Shown: positions 17,403-26,119 of the stretch, in pieces | Layout: each line of letters begins with the position of its first letter | How positions within the stretch are numbered: the stretch's first letter is position 1 | Assembly (NCBI RefSeq): GCF_002982115.1 | Contig: NZ_CP019980.1 | Location: forward strand, 4,472,001 to 4,536,000 | Reading direction: 5' to 3' | Source: Lysinibacillus sphaericus | GTDB lineage: Bacteria > Bacillota > Bacilli > Bacillales_A > Planococcaceae | DNA: 64,000 bases | Position numbers and translations under genes: made by a program | Notes under the pieces: generated by a model | What the model was told of the DNA's origin: nothing | Database searches by the model: none | What the model saw: the letters and a program-made list of their open reading frames with translations, nothing else

Positions 17403-18122
17403 ATGGCAGAACCAACCATATTAATTGTAGAAGATGAAGCTGATTTAGCCAATCTTCTAAAGGTCAGTCTCCTAAAAGAAGGCTATAAACAAATTCATAC
17501 AGCTGACTCCATTGAAAAAGCTTGGATAAGCTTTCAACAAACAACCCCCGACATTGTGCTCCTTGATGTCATGCTTCCAGACGGTGAAGGCTATGATTTG
17601 TGCCGTCGAATTCGTGAAGTTTCGCATATCCCAGTGCTGTTCTTATCAGCCAAAAATGAAGAAATCGATAAAATATTAGGGCTCGCTATTGGTGGTGACG
17701 ATTATATTACAAAACCTTTTAGCCCTAAAGAAGTTGCTTATCGTGTAAAGGCTCAGCTACGTCGAGCCGGCTATCAAATACAGGAGACGCCATTACCTGT
17801 TGCAAAGGCGATTCAAGTTGGACCATTCGTGCTCAATAGTGATGAAACAGAAGTACATAAAGACGGTACTTTATTAGAGTTAACGGCTAAGGAGATTGGT
17901 TTAATGGCTTGTTTTATGCATAATCCTAACCGTATTTTAAGCAAGGAAACATTATTTGAACGTGTATGGAGCGAGGATTTCTTTGGCTCAGACAATACAG
18001 TTATGGTGCACATACGTCGTCTTCGTGAAAAGATTGAAGTGGATCCATCTAAACCGGTTTTTATTACAACTGTTAAAGGGCTTGGCTATAAATTAGTTGT
18101 GCCAAAAGAGTTACAACGATGA
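17403..18122 (+). CDS. OmpR/PhoB-family response regulator
   Basis: A 239-residue DNA-binding response regulator. The receiver domain (about 5-120) has the acidic pair ED at 10-11, the phosphate-accepting Asp55 in LLDVMLPDG, and the conserved Lys in YITKPFSP. The C-terminal winged helix (about 140-235) shows the family pattern LTAKEIGLMACFM and MVHIRRLREKIE with KGLGYKL at the end. It overlaps the following kinase gene by four bases (ATGA), so the two are co-translated. The neighbouring Bce-type ABC transporter operon on the opposite strand is the likely target; three direct repeats in that operon's promoter fit an OmpR-type regulator. Confidence 0.93.
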   Translation: MAEPTILIVEDEADLANLLKVSLLKEGYKQIHTADSIEKAWISFQQTTPDIVLLDVMLPDGEGYDLCRRIREVSHIPVLFLSAKNEEIDKILGLAIGGDDYITKPFSPKEVAYRVKAQLRRAGYQIQETPLPVAKAIQVGPFVLNSDETEVHKDGTLLELTAKEIGLMACFMHNPNRILSKETLFERVWSEDFFGSDNTVMVHIRRLREKIEVDPSKPVFITTVKGLGYKLVVPKELQR

Positions 18123-19492
18123 AATGGCGCTTAACAGCACGCTTTTTACTTTCCATCTTATCGATTGTCATCATCGTTATTTTTGTTAATACTGCCATAT
18201 TATTTGGACTAATTCTCTATCAGCAATTTAACAAATTTAATGATGCTACCGCAGATACCGAGGAAATTTTTGTACGCGAGTTCCAGCAGTATATTGATGT
18301 GAGCAATGGGCTTCCTTCTGTCAGTAAAGAAGGGCTTCAACAATTACACCAACGAAATGCTTGGATTCAATTGCTTGATGTAAATGGCCAAGTGACGGAT
18401 GCTTATTTTGAACCTCAAGAGGCACTTTCTCATTATGCGCCTATTGATTTAATTCAAGTTTATAAATATAAAGAATTCGATGTTGATACAACAGTTTATG
18501 TAGGAAGTAAAGATAACATTAACTATTTAATCGGTATTAAAGGCAGTGGCGTTTCAAGATACGTGGTTCATCTTTCAGGCGCATCTACATTACAACTTAT
18601 CGGAAAGTATGGCTTGCTTATCATTATTGCGGATTTACTAGTTGCAACGCTTGTTGGTTGGTTATTCGGTCGCACGCTCACTAAGCCCCTTTACGCCATG
18701 ATTGAACGCATTCAGCATTTAAAAAATCACAAACATTTACCTATAAAAGTTCCAAAAGGTCTGTATCGTCCAGTCTTTGAAAATTTAAGTGAAGTATCGA
18801 GCGAGTTGGCTGCCCATGAGCAAGAACGCAAGCGTTTAGAGATGATGCGTGAGGAGTGGATTAGTAACGTCTCGCACGATATGAAGACGCCACTTGCATC
18901 CATTCGGGGTTATGCAGAGTTATTAAATGATCGGAACTTATCGCCAAGCGATCGAACGGAATATGCCCAAATTATTGAAAAGCAGTCTTTGCATATGCAA
19001 GAATTACTAGATGATTTAAATTTAACAATGCGACTTAGACATCAGCAACTTCCGCTAACTTTAACGGAAGTGAATATGGTACAGTTTATGCGCGAAATTG
19101 TCATTGACACACTCAATACACCTCCCTATGAGCAAGCAAATATTGACTTTGATGCTACAGCAGAGGTTATTCTACATTCTATAGATGAACATTTTATGCG
19201 ACGGGCTGTAGTGAATTTTTTATATAATGCATTGCTGCATAATCCTCCCGATGTAAACGTACATGTAACGGTTGATACGAACACTATTACTATAGCCGAT
19301 AATGGTCGGGGCATAAGTGCCGAAGATTTAGCCCATATTTTTGAGCGCTATTACCGTGGAACCAATACTGAGCAAATACAAGGTACTGGACTGGGAACTG
19401 CAATTGCACGAGATATTATTGAAGCTCACGGAGGAACCGTAACCATCCTATCTGAAGAGCAAAAAGGAACTACAGTAACTATTCAATTATAA
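18119..19492 (+). CDS. Sensor histidine kinase
   Basis: A 457-residue membrane kinase paired with the upstream regulator. It has a first membrane helix (about 9-34), an extracellular sensor of about 125 residues, a second helix (about 162-185), HAMP linker, HisKA domain with phospho-acceptor His253 in SNVSHDMKTPLA, and an HATPase domain with the N box (NFLYNALLHN), G1 box (DNGRGIS) and G2 box (GTGLGTAIA). This is not the short-loop intramembrane-sensing type (BceS, YxdK) that normally partners Bce-like transporters. Either this kinase senses a ligand directly or the pairing with the neighbouring transporter is not the classical one. A terminator follows. Confidence 0.93.
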   Translation: MKWRLTARFLLSILSIVIIVIFVNTAILFGLILYQQFNKFNDATADTEEIFVREFQQYIDVSNGLPSVSKEGLQQLHQRNAWIQLLDVNGQVTDAYFEPQEALSHYAPIDLIQVYKYKEFDVDTTVYVGSKDNINYLIGIKGSGVSRYVVHLSGASTLQLIGKYGLLIIIADLLVATLVGWLFGRTLTKPLYAMIERIQHLKNHKHLPIKVPKGLYRPVFENLSEVSSELAAHEQERKRLEMMREEWISNVSHDMKTPLASIRGYAELLNDRNLSPSDRTEYAQIIEKQSLHMQELLDDLNLTMRLRHQQLPLTLTEVNMVQFMREIVIDTLNTPPYEQANIDFDATAEVILHSIDEHFMRRAVVNFLYNALLHNPPDVNVHVTVDTNTITIADNGRGISAEDLAHIFERYYRGTNTEQIQGTGLGTAIARDIIEAHGGTVTILSEEQKGTTVTIQL

Positions 19493-19507
19493 ACAATCAA
19501 AATGTAA

Positions 19508-19542
19508 AAGGAGCAGCCCCCATTCTTTATGGACTGCTCCTC
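19508..19542. terminator. Bidirectional terminator between the kinase and the yxeA-like gene
   Basis: AGGAGCAG and CTGCTCCT form the stem, with T-rich sequence on the plus side and A-rich on the other. Confidence 0.75.
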
Positions 19543-19546
19543 TTTA

Positions 19547-19906
19547 TTATTTCATTTGAGCCTGCACTTTTGCTGGCATATCATCAAATTGTATTTCATC
19601 ATAAGATGTCACTTCATTTTCCTTTTTCACGTAAAGCTTTAAATAGGCGTCCAGACGCAGATTTTTTTGTGCAGAAAATTTCAATGTCATCTCTTCTCCG
19701 TTTTCTTTAAATGCCGGTAGCTCATACCAATACGTTTGGAGTATTTGTCCATCATCAGCCTTATATTCTTCCAATTCCCCATCTGAGGTAATATGCACAT
19801 AGTAAGTATCTTTATTTAAACGATTAAAGTCTACGGTCATAAGTACAATTAGACCTGCCACAAACAGGATAAACAGTGCTCCTATACTAATAAACATCTT
19901 TTTCAT
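19547..19906 (-). CDS. yxeA: YxeA-family (DUF1093) small exported protein
   Basis: A 119-residue protein with an uncleaved or cleavable N-terminal hydrophobic helix (about 4-25) and a small soluble domain outside the cell. The pattern YYVHI..., YWYELPAF, LKFSAQKNLRLDAYLKLYV and the closing DDMPAKVQAQ match the YxeA/DUF1093 family. In Bacillus subtilis yxeA follows yxdLM, and the same order is kept here: the start codon is one base from the permease stop. The function is unknown; a role as an accessory to the transporter is inferred from the context. The ribosome site GGGG lies within the end of the permease gene. Confidence 0.75.
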   Translation of the reverse strand: MKKMFISIGALFILFVAGLIVLMTVDFNRLNKDTYYVHITSDGELEEYKADDGQILQTYWYELPAFKENGEEMTLKFSAQKNLRLDAYLKLYVKKENEVTSYDEIQFDDMPAKVQAQMK

Positions 19907-19907
19907 A

Positions 19908-21776
19908 TTAATTCCCCTGTCTCACAATTTTATAAAACGACCGTACAGTAAAGAGATAATACAAGCCGTAAATGATTGAATAGGCAATCATCCATAATAG
20001 TACAGGCTTCGTTATATCCATATTAAATAATTGTGAAAACGCTAGTAGCGCGAAAGCACTGTGTACGATACCGACCACAAGTGGTGCGCTAAATATAACA
20101 GCAACCTGTCCTGCGACTGTCTTCAATATTTGCTTACTATTCACACCGATTTTATTTAATACTGCATACTTCGCCTGATCTTCTTCTGCCTCTGTTAACA
20201 CTTTAAAGTAAATAATACTGCCAGTAGCGGCTAAAAATACAAGCCCTAAAAAACTGCCTACAAATAGTAATGAGCCGACTGTACCTAAACTATCCTCATA
20301 GCTTTGAGGAACACTTGAAAACCATTCTTGTTGCTCAGTTGATAGTTGTTCATAAATTTCTTTAGACACACTTTGCTGCTTTAAATCATCATCCATAGCA
20401 ATAAGCTGCATGGTTACCGCTTCGGCATTGGTCGCAGCAAAAACTTGGTCGTTTACGACAAGCACCGTACCAGCTGACATAAAGTTTAGCACACTATCTG
20501 TGTACATTTTGTCGATATAAAAGGATTCCCCACTCTGCAATTTAAAGTTTTCACCCGTAAAGTTATGTGAAAAACGTTCATCAAAATTAACATCTAGTAA
20601 AATAGCTAAACCATCTGCTATATGCAGTTCACGATTTGTCCCCTGTAATGTCGCTAAACGATTGTAATCGGATTCCTTCAATAATGTATATTCAAAAAAA
20701 GCAAATTCATTATCGACACGTAAATTTTTGACATCAATCGTTTCATTGTATAACACCTTCTGTTGGTCAAACTCTACTGCTTCACCTTTCCACATAAATG
20801 TGTTTGGTAACATATGACGCACCGTTGCTTCGGTATTGTAGTACATTCCAAAAACACCACCACCTGCGGTAATCGTTGTAGCACTTAGAATGGCGATGAT
20901 AGACAACGATTTAGCATTTGCACGTATACGATACAATAGCTGTGAAACACCTATTAAATTTAACCCTCTCCACGACCAAGATGTAGCGTTTTTTAGCGCC
21001 GTCAGCACGAACACGCTGACACTATGAAACAATAAGTATGTCCCTGCAATTGTCAAACCTATTACTAGAAGTGGCGTACCAAGAATCGAGAATAATTTCC
21101 AAATAGAGCTTGTGAAAATATCTGTAGAGGCTGTGTAATAACTAAATCCAATAAACACTGTGCCCAGTATTGCTGCCAAAAGGGATGCACGGGGAATTTT
21201 CTCCCCTTGCTTCTCTGCATGAAACAAGTCGATTAATTTAAATTGGTAGATAACTCTGTAGCCCTGTAAGGACGTAAATAAGAATAGCACCGCAAAAATC
21301 CCTGCTGTTTGAAGCACTGCTTCCGGTGTAAATGTTAAATTTGCTACGACTTGATAGCCCATCAGTCGCACTAAAATTGTTACTAGCACCTTTGACATAA
21401 AAAAGCCTAGTACAATGCCTAAAATCAATGATAAAAGCCCAATAACTAAATTCTCAAAAAAGAGCATTAATCCTATTTTTTGCTTACGTACACCTAATAG
21501 TGAATAGAGTGCCACTTCTTTTTTCCGCTTCTTCATAAAAAACGAATTGGAATACGCGATAAAAATCACAATGAAAAATAACAGTACAATCGACGATGCA
21601 CTCATTAGTCCTTTAATTTGTTGCGACATATTTGCTGAAGCCGCAAGCTCATCATTGTATTTTAACGTGACAAATGTAAAGTAAATGACGATACTAAACA
21701 CCATCGAAGCGATGTATAAAAAATAATTCGATAAATTGCGCTGAATATTTTTGCGCGCCAAGCTAAATAACGTCAT
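19908..21776 (-). CDS. yxdM: Bce-type ABC transporter permease (YxdM-like)
   Basis: A 622-residue FtsX-type permease. The topology typical of peptide-antibiotic resistance transporters is visible: membrane helices at about 17-40 and 55-78, further paired helices to about 315, a large extracellular domain of about 200 residues (about 325-500), and three terminal helices. The N-terminus TLFSLARKNIQRNLSNYFLY is characteristic of BceB/YxdM. Such transporters detoxify or sense cell-wall-active peptides. The start overlaps the ATPase gene by 14 bases, with GGAGG eight bases upstream. The specificity is unknown. Confidence 0.88.
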   Translation of the reverse strand: MTLFSLARKNIQRNLSNYFLYIASMVFSIVIYFTFVTLKYNDELAASANMSQQIKGLMSASSIVLLFFIVIFIAYSNSFFMKKRKKEVALYSLLGVRKQKIGLMLFFENLVIGLLSLILGIVLGFFMSKVLVTILVRLMGYQVVANLTFTPEAVLQTAGIFAVLFLFTSLQGYRVIYQFKLIDLFHAEKQGEKIPRASLLAAILGTVFIGFSYYTASTDIFTSSIWKLFSILGTPLLVIGLTIAGTYLLFHSVSVFVLTALKNATSWSWRGLNLIGVSQLLYRIRANAKSLSIIAILSATTITAGGGVFGMYYNTEATVRHMLPNTFMWKGEAVEFDQQKVLYNETIDVKNLRVDNEFAFFEYTLLKESDYNRLATLQGTNRELHIADGLAILLDVNFDERFSHNFTGENFKLQSGESFYIDKMYTDSVLNFMSAGTVLVVNDQVFAATNAEAVTMQLIAMDDDLKQQSVSKEIYEQLSTEQQEWFSSVPQSYEDSLGTVGSLLFVGSFLGLVFLAATGSIIYFKVLTEAEEDQAKYAVLNKIGVNSKQILKTVAGQVAVIFSAPLVVGIVHSAFALLAFSQLFNMDITKPVLLWMIAYSIIYGLYYLFTVRSFYKIVRQGN

Positions 21777-22530
21777 TTACTCCACCTCCGATGCCTGCAA
21801 GCACCTGTAATATCTCCTGGAAAAACTGCTTTCTCGTTTGTATCCCACGATGAATTTCCTTGGAAAGCTGCCCATCTTGGATAAAGAGAATGCGCTGACA
21901 GAAGCTTGCTGCAAACGCATCGTGTGTAACCATCATGATGGTTGCCGCATGGGATTGATTTAAATCACTTAAACTTTCGAGTAAATCTGTCGCTGATTTT
22001 GAATCGAGTGCTCCTGTTGGTTCATCAGCGAAAATAAGCTTCGGTGCTGTTACTAATGCACGAGATGATGCTGTTCTTTGCTTTTGACCACCTGAAATTT
22101 GGTAAGGATATTTTTCAAGTAGCTCACTAATGCCAAATAACTGTGCAATACGCTCTACCCGTATAGCAATTTCCTTCTGTGGCACCTTTGCAATGGCAAG
22201 TGGTAGTACAATATTTTCGCGCACGGTTAATGAATCGAGCAAATTATAATCTTGGAAGATAAACCCTAAATTATCACGACGAAAATCTGCTAATTGCGTA
22301 TCTTTCATATGCGCTAAATTTGTATTACCTATCACAATATCGCCCGTTGTTGGCGTATCAATGGTTGCTAAAACATTTAAAAGCGTCGATTTCCCTGCAC
22401 CAGAAGGTCCCATTACACCGACGAACTCACCTTGCGCTACTTCAAATGTTATATTTGCTAGCGCTGTAAATGTATTCGCGCCTTTACCATACGTTTTACC
22501 TACATTTTCTACTTTTAATAATGGCGTCAT
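21763..22530 (-). CDS. yxdL: Bce-type ABC transporter ATP-binding protein (YxdL-like)
   Basis: A 255-residue cytosolic ATPase. It has the Walker A motif GPSGAGKST (41-49), a Q loop in GFIFQDYNLLD, the signature SGGQKQR, Walker B LIFADEPTGALD and the H-loop His in VTHD. The residues after the signature are TASSRALVT where most family members read VAIARAL, an unusual substitution in the helix after the signature. It is the first gene of the ATPase-permease-YxeA operon. RBS GAGGTG precedes the ATG. It powers the permease encoded next. Confidence 0.9.
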   Translation of the reverse strand: MTPLLKVENVGKTYGKGANTFTALANITFEVAQGEFVGVMGPSGAGKSTLLNVLATIDTPTTGDIVIGNTNLAHMKDTQLADFRRDNLGFIFQDYNLLDSLTVRENIVLPLAIAKVPQKEIAIRVERIAQLFGISELLEKYPYQISGGQKQRTASSRALVTAPKLIFADEPTGALDSKSATDLLESLSDLNQSHAATIMMVTHDAFAASFCQRILFIQDGQLSKEIHRGIQTRKQFFQEILQVLAGIGGGVNDVI

Positions 22531-22549
22531 ATACGCTCACCTCTTTCTG

Positions 22550-22599
22550 ATTACAGTATACGACCCCAAACTTACAGTAAAATTGTCGCAAGCTTACAG
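22550..22599 (-). promoter_or_regulatory. Promoter region with three TTACAG direct repeats (operator candidate)
   Basis: On the plus strand ATTACAG (22550), CTTACAG (22571) and CTTACAG (22593) recur every 21-22 bp, i.e. two helical turns apart on the same face. On the minus strand TATACT (22558-22553) can serve as a -10 box with only a poor -35 box 17 bp upstream, as expected for an activator-dependent promoter. OmpR-family regulators bind direct repeats, so the regulator at 17403 is the obvious candidate. This is inference. Confidence 0.5.
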
Positions 22600-22621
22600 C
22601 AACCTTAACTTTATCCATTAC

Positions 22622-22664
22622 AAACAAAGGATTCATACACAAAATGTGCATGAATCCTTTGTTT
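22622..22664. terminator. Strong terminator after the flavoenzyme gene and repeat array 2
   Basis: AAACAAAGGATTCAT pairs with ATGAATCCTTTGTTT, with an inner CACA/TGTG helix. It is the first terminator downstream of the minus-strand gene ending at 22831, and it places the small repeat array inside that gene's 3' untranslated region. Confidence 0.85.
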
Positions 22665-22684
22665 TGTTTACGTTGTATTCATCT

Positions 22685-22818
22685 GTTCGCGGATATTTCT
22701 CTCTACTTCGCGGGTATTCATACTTTTTCCGCGGGTATCACCCTCTATTTCGCGGGTATTCATACCTTTTCCGCGGGTATCACCCTCTATTTCGCGGGTA
22801 TTCACACCTTCATTGCTA
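22685..22818. repeat. Second array of the 21-bp CGCGG-core repeat (about six units)
   Basis: Units of exactly 21 bp alternate between TTCGCGGGTATTCATAC-type and TCCGCGGGTATCACCC-type. The core is the same as in the array at 1185-2893 and has the same orientation. It starts 13 bp after the stop codon of the flavoenzyme gene (minus strand) and ends before the terminator at 22622-22664. Confidence 0.92.
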
Positions 22819-22830
22819 ACTAACTATTCA

Positions 22831-24165
22831 CTAGATCCGTCCATTCATTCTTGCAGCTTGTTGTAAAGGATCCCATACCCCATTGAAAGGTGGGGCATAT
22901 GCTAAATCTAAATCGAGTAAGTCCGGTAATGTCATTTTATTGTATAAAGCCGTAGCAAAGACATCAATACGTTTATCTACACCAGCAGGTCCAACGATTT
23001 GTGCCCCTAATAGTTGCTGATCTCTCTTTTGCACAACAATTTTAATATACATCCGTTGTGCGCCTGGGTAGTAGCCTGCAATATGACGTGCTGAGAGTTT
23101 ATATGCCTCGTAATCGAACCCAAGCTTTTTGGCAGTGTTTTCATTGATGCCTGTAGTAGCGATTGTCAAATCAAAGAATTTCATTATAGAGGTGCCAACA
23201 ATGCCCCGAAACGGTGCAAACTTTCCAGACATATTCAGTCCAGCTAAGCGCCCCTGCTTATTTGCTGTCGTTCCAAGAGGTACATAATCTAAGCGTTCCT
23301 TTACAATATGAAAATGGGTTGCACAATCTCCAGCCGCATAGATATTCTCAACCGACGTCTCTAAATGGCGGTTAACAACGATGGCTCCATTTTTAGCTAG
23401 TGCAATGTTTGTCCCATCTAAAAATTGTGTGTTCGGTTTTATGCCAGCAGCGACAATTACTAAATCCGTCTCTAACACGCCATTATTTGTAATGATTCGT
23501 TCAACTCGTGAAGAGCCTTCAAAGCCTTCAACATTCGTATTTAATAGAAGCTCTATTCCTTGCTTTTTCGCCTCATCATGAACATGCTTTGCTAGTTCTT
23601 CATCTAAAATATTGGCAACTTGACTACCTCGTTGTATCAGTCGAACTTTTTTATTACATGCATGAATCGTTTCGGCCATTTCAAGTCCGATATAGCCTCC
23701 ACCAAGAATGGTCACCTGTTCGATATTTGGCGATAAATCGGCCAGTAATTCTTCTAATCCAGGTATTGTTTTAATTTTATGAATACCAGCTAATTCTGCA
23801 CCTTTCTTTACTGGCATTATCGGATCCGCTCCAGTAGCGATAAGAAGCTTATCATAAGCAATTTCGAATGGTTCGCCTGAAAATTGCGTACCCATAACAA
23901 GCTGGTTCTCTACATCGATGCGTTCGACCTCATGTCCAACGCGCGCATCAATACCGTATTTATCACGGAATGTCTCCACATCTCGCGCGATTAGGCGCTT
24001 TGTCGATGAAATCCGACCATCTACTACATAAGGCAATCCACATTGTCCATATGAATAAATAAATCCACGCTCTAAAGAGGTAATTTCTGCCCCTGGTACA
24101 TTTCTATAAATCTCCATAGCGGCTGACATTCCCGCCGCATCTCCCCCAATAATTACGAACTTCAT
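22831..24165 (-). CDS. CoA-disulfide reductase / NADH-oxidase-like flavoprotein
   Basis: A 444-residue FAD- and NAD(P)H-dependent oxidoreductase of the pyridine-nucleotide-disulfide family. The N-terminal FAD motif is VIIGGDAAGMSAA, a single redox cysteine lies in YGQCGLPY (about residue 43, as in CoA-disulfide reductases), the second dinucleotide fold has GGGYIGLEMAE, and NIYAAGDCA binds FAD. The C-terminal dimerisation domain has HAYPPFNG-like AYAPPF. It probably keeps CoA thiols reduced or reduces another disulfide or polysulfide. No rhodanese domain is fused. The start at 24165 has AAGGGGG upstream and removes a non-homologous 15-residue extension. The gene is single, with repeat array 2 in its 3' region. 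Confidence 0.87.
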   Translation of the reverse strand: MKFVIIGGDAAGMSAAMEIYRNVPGAEITSLERGFIYSYGQCGLPYVVDGRISSTKRLIARDVETFRDKYGIDARVGHEVERIDVENQLVMGTQFSGEPFEIAYDKLLIATGADPIMPVKKGAELAGIHKIKTIPGLEELLADLSPNIEQVTILGGGYIGLEMAETIHACNKKVRLIQRGSQVANILDEELAKHVHDEAKKQGIELLLNTNVEGFEGSSRVERIITNNGVLETDLVIVAAGIKPNTQFLDGTNIALAKNGAIVVNRHLETSVENIYAAGDCATHFHIVKERLDYVPLGTTANKQGRLAGLNMSGKFAPFRGIVGTSIMKFFDLTIATTGINENTAKKLGFDYEAYKLSARHIAGYYPGAQRMYIKIVVQKRDQQLLGAQIVGPAGVDKRIDVFATALYNKMTLPDLLDLDLAYAPPFNGVWDPLQQAARMNGRI

Positions 24166-24322
24166 CCTACAAACCCCCTTATTCATATCCAATTCTATAT
24201 ACTGGTTCATATATAGAGGACACGTTCCGCCTCACACAGCGACTTTAAATCAATGTTAACAAAAAGCGAAATACAAATGCACGTTTCCAGTACTACCATT
24301 TTCTAATTTATCGTGACAAAAA

Positions 24323-24362
24323 AACAGGTAAAGAAAAACAATTGTTTTTCTCTACCCGTTTT
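24323..24362 (-). terminator. Terminator of the small acidic protein gene
   Basis: AACAGGTAAAGAAAAACAA pairs with TTGTTTTTCTCTACCCGTT (few mismatches), followed on the minus strand by seven T. Confidence 0.75.
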
Positions 24363-24368
24363 ACGTAC

Positions 24369-24656
24369 TTAAGCTTTTGTGATTTCTTCTTTGCAGAACG
24401 TTAAAATTTCTTCTAATTCATCATCTTCCAGTGCAAAGTCTAAATACTCTCCCTCTGCCTTCTCCATAATGAAATAATTTAAAATAAATGGAGCTCCTTC
24501 TTTTTCACCAATTAAAACACGAATTTCAATACCTGCTTCATGGTATAGCTCATCCTCTTCGTCAATGTCCACATCTAAAATAAATTCAAAACGTTTACCT
24601 TCAATAATATTCGTCGGATCTAAAATTTCTTCCATCGAGAATTGTGTAATATCCAT
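24369..24656 (-). CDS. Small acidic cytosolic protein (possibly DUF6509 family)
   Basis: A 95-residue, strongly acidic protein (runs such as DVDIDEEDELYHE and ALEDDELEEI) with no signal or membrane helix. The arrangement (short helix, LDPTxIIEGxRFEF, acidic strand, C-terminal helix) resembles a small Bacillus family that I think is DUF6509, but I am not certain. AAAGGAG stands 10 bases before the ATG. It has its own terminator. The function is unknown. Confidence 0.65.
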   Translation of the reverse strand: MDITQFSMEEILDPTNIIEGKRFEFILDVDIDEEDELYHEAGIEIRVLIGEKEGAPFILNYFIMEKAEGEYLDFALEDDELEEILTFCKEEITKA

Positions 24657-24862
24657 TTATACTAGCTCCTTTATCTTTACCTATTCTTTTCTATAATAAA
24701 TCAATTTCAGCATGGGTCAACTAGAAAACCTGTATACACCTTCATGCAATTATGACACAATAAAATAAAACTTTTAGCCGTATGCTATTTTTCAGCAATC
24801 AAAATGAGCTAACAGTTAACGCTTGGCAAGCTACATACCTATTACATAAAGGAGGCTTTTTA

Positions 24863-26047
24863 ATGAAAGAGCTACTATATTATCAAGACGCTATGCAACA
24901 AGAGTTTACAGCAACGGTTGTACGTACCGGTAGTGAGCCGGATGGACGCCAGTACGTTGTGCTTTCTAATACCGCCTTTTACCCTACCGGCGGTGGTCAA
25001 CCACATGATACAGGTACTTTAAACAATACTAACGTAATCGATGTCGAAAAGATTGACGATGAAATACGCCACTATATCGAGGGTGAAGCTTCCACTCTTT
25101 CTGGCGAAGTACATGGCAAATTGAACTGGAAGCGCAGATTTGATCATATGCAACAGCACGCTGGACAGCATATTTTAACAGCAGCATTTGTCGAACTTTT
25201 TGATGCACCAACTGTAAGCTTTCACCTCGGTAGTGAACAAGTTACAATAGATATTGCTGTAGACTCATTATCAAATGAACAGCTTGCGGCGGCTGAAGCT
25301 CGGGCAAATGCTATTATTTTAGAAAATCGCCCAATAGAAACAAAATGGATTACCGAACAGCAACTTGCTGACTATAACTTGCGTAAAGAGGTAGCTGTCA
25401 CAGGAGCTATTCGTTTAGTCATCATCCCTGATTTCGACTACAATGGCTGCGGTGGAACACACCCGACATCTACAGGGCAAGTTAGCGCAATTAAAATTCT
25501 AGGAACAGAAAAAATGAAAGGCAATGTACGGGTCTCCTTTGTATGCGGAGGGAGAGTTTTAGCAGAGCTAGCGATGCGCAAGACCGTACTGGCGGACGTG
25601 GCTAGACAGTTAAGTGTGCCAGAAACCGAAGCAGCAACTGCCCTTACAAAGCTTTTAGCAAGCCAAAAAGCGACAGAAAAAGCGCTTGTAGCGGCAAAAG
25701 AGGAATTGCTTACCTATGAGGCAAAAGCATTAGCTGCTAGTGATACACATATTATCGCTATTGCTTTTCATAATCGCACGATACAAGAGCTCCAAAAATT
25801 AGCCCGTTTTATTGTCGCTGAACGTGCTGATGTGATTGCCCTACTTGTTTCAGAAAATGAAGATAAATTACAATTTGTAGCTGCTCGCGGTACACAAGTA
25901 GACACCAGCATGAAAGAGCTTGCTACAAACGTTTTACCATGTATTAATGGTAAAGGCGGTGGTAGCGATCAAATGGTGCAAGGCGGTGGTGAGCGTATTA
26001 TTGCTTGCGAACAACTGCTCACTGCTATGCAAGAAGCGCTACAATAA
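24863..26047 (+). CDS. AlaX-type alanyl-tRNA editing protein
   Basis: A 394-residue stand-alone relative of the editing part of alanyl-tRNA synthetase, which deacylates Ser-tRNA(Ala) or Gly-tRNA(Ala). The second-additional (SAD) domain holds the zinc site: HMQQHAGQH (H95, H99) and CGGTH (C196, H200). The N-terminal barrel has the TAFYPTGGGQPHDTG signature (38-52). The C-terminal region (about 255-394) with GGxxGG-like KGGGSDQMVQGGG is the DHHA1 domain, so this is the long AlaX form. AAAGGAGGC precedes the ATG at 24863; the upstream 27 in-frame codons lack a ribosome site. A terminator follows at once. Confidence 0.9.
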   Translation: MKELLYYQDAMQQEFTATVVRTGSEPDGRQYVVLSNTAFYPTGGGQPHDTGTLNNTNVIDVEKIDDEIRHYIEGEASTLSGEVHGKLNWKRRFDHMQQHAGQHILTAAFVELFDAPTVSFHLGSEQVTIDIAVDSLSNEQLAAAEARANAIILENRPIETKWITEQQLADYNLRKEVAVTGAIRLVIIPDFDYNGCGGTHPTSTGQVSAIKILGTEKMKGNVRVSFVCGGRVLAELAMRKTVLADVARQLSVPETEAATALTKLLASQKATEKALVAAKEELLTYEAKALAASDTHIIAIAFHNRTIQELQKLARFIVAERADVIALLVSENEDKLQFVAARGTQVDTSMKELATNVLPCINGKGGGSDQMVQGGGERIIACEQLLTAMQEALQ

Positions 26048-26060
26048 ATCTATATACAGT

Positions 26061-26100
26061 AACAAGCCTCGCACAGCAAAACTGCTATGCGAGGCTTGTT
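26061..26100. terminator. Bidirectional terminator after the AlaX gene
   Basis: AACAAGCCTCGCA and TGCGAGGCTTGTT form a perfect 13-pair stem with an inner AGCA/TGCT helix; it separates two convergent genes. Confidence 0.88.
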
Positions 26101-26119
26101 GTATAATGGCTTAATTTTT

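Noticed and set aside
18119..19492. Naming the kinase as BceS or YxdK
   Set aside because: The extracellular domain of about 125 residues is incompatible with the short-loop intramembrane-sensing type.
24700..24862. T-box leader before the AlaX gene
   Set aside because: A tRNA-linked gene made this worth checking, but no T-box sequence (AGGGTGGNACCGCG) or terminator is present upstream.
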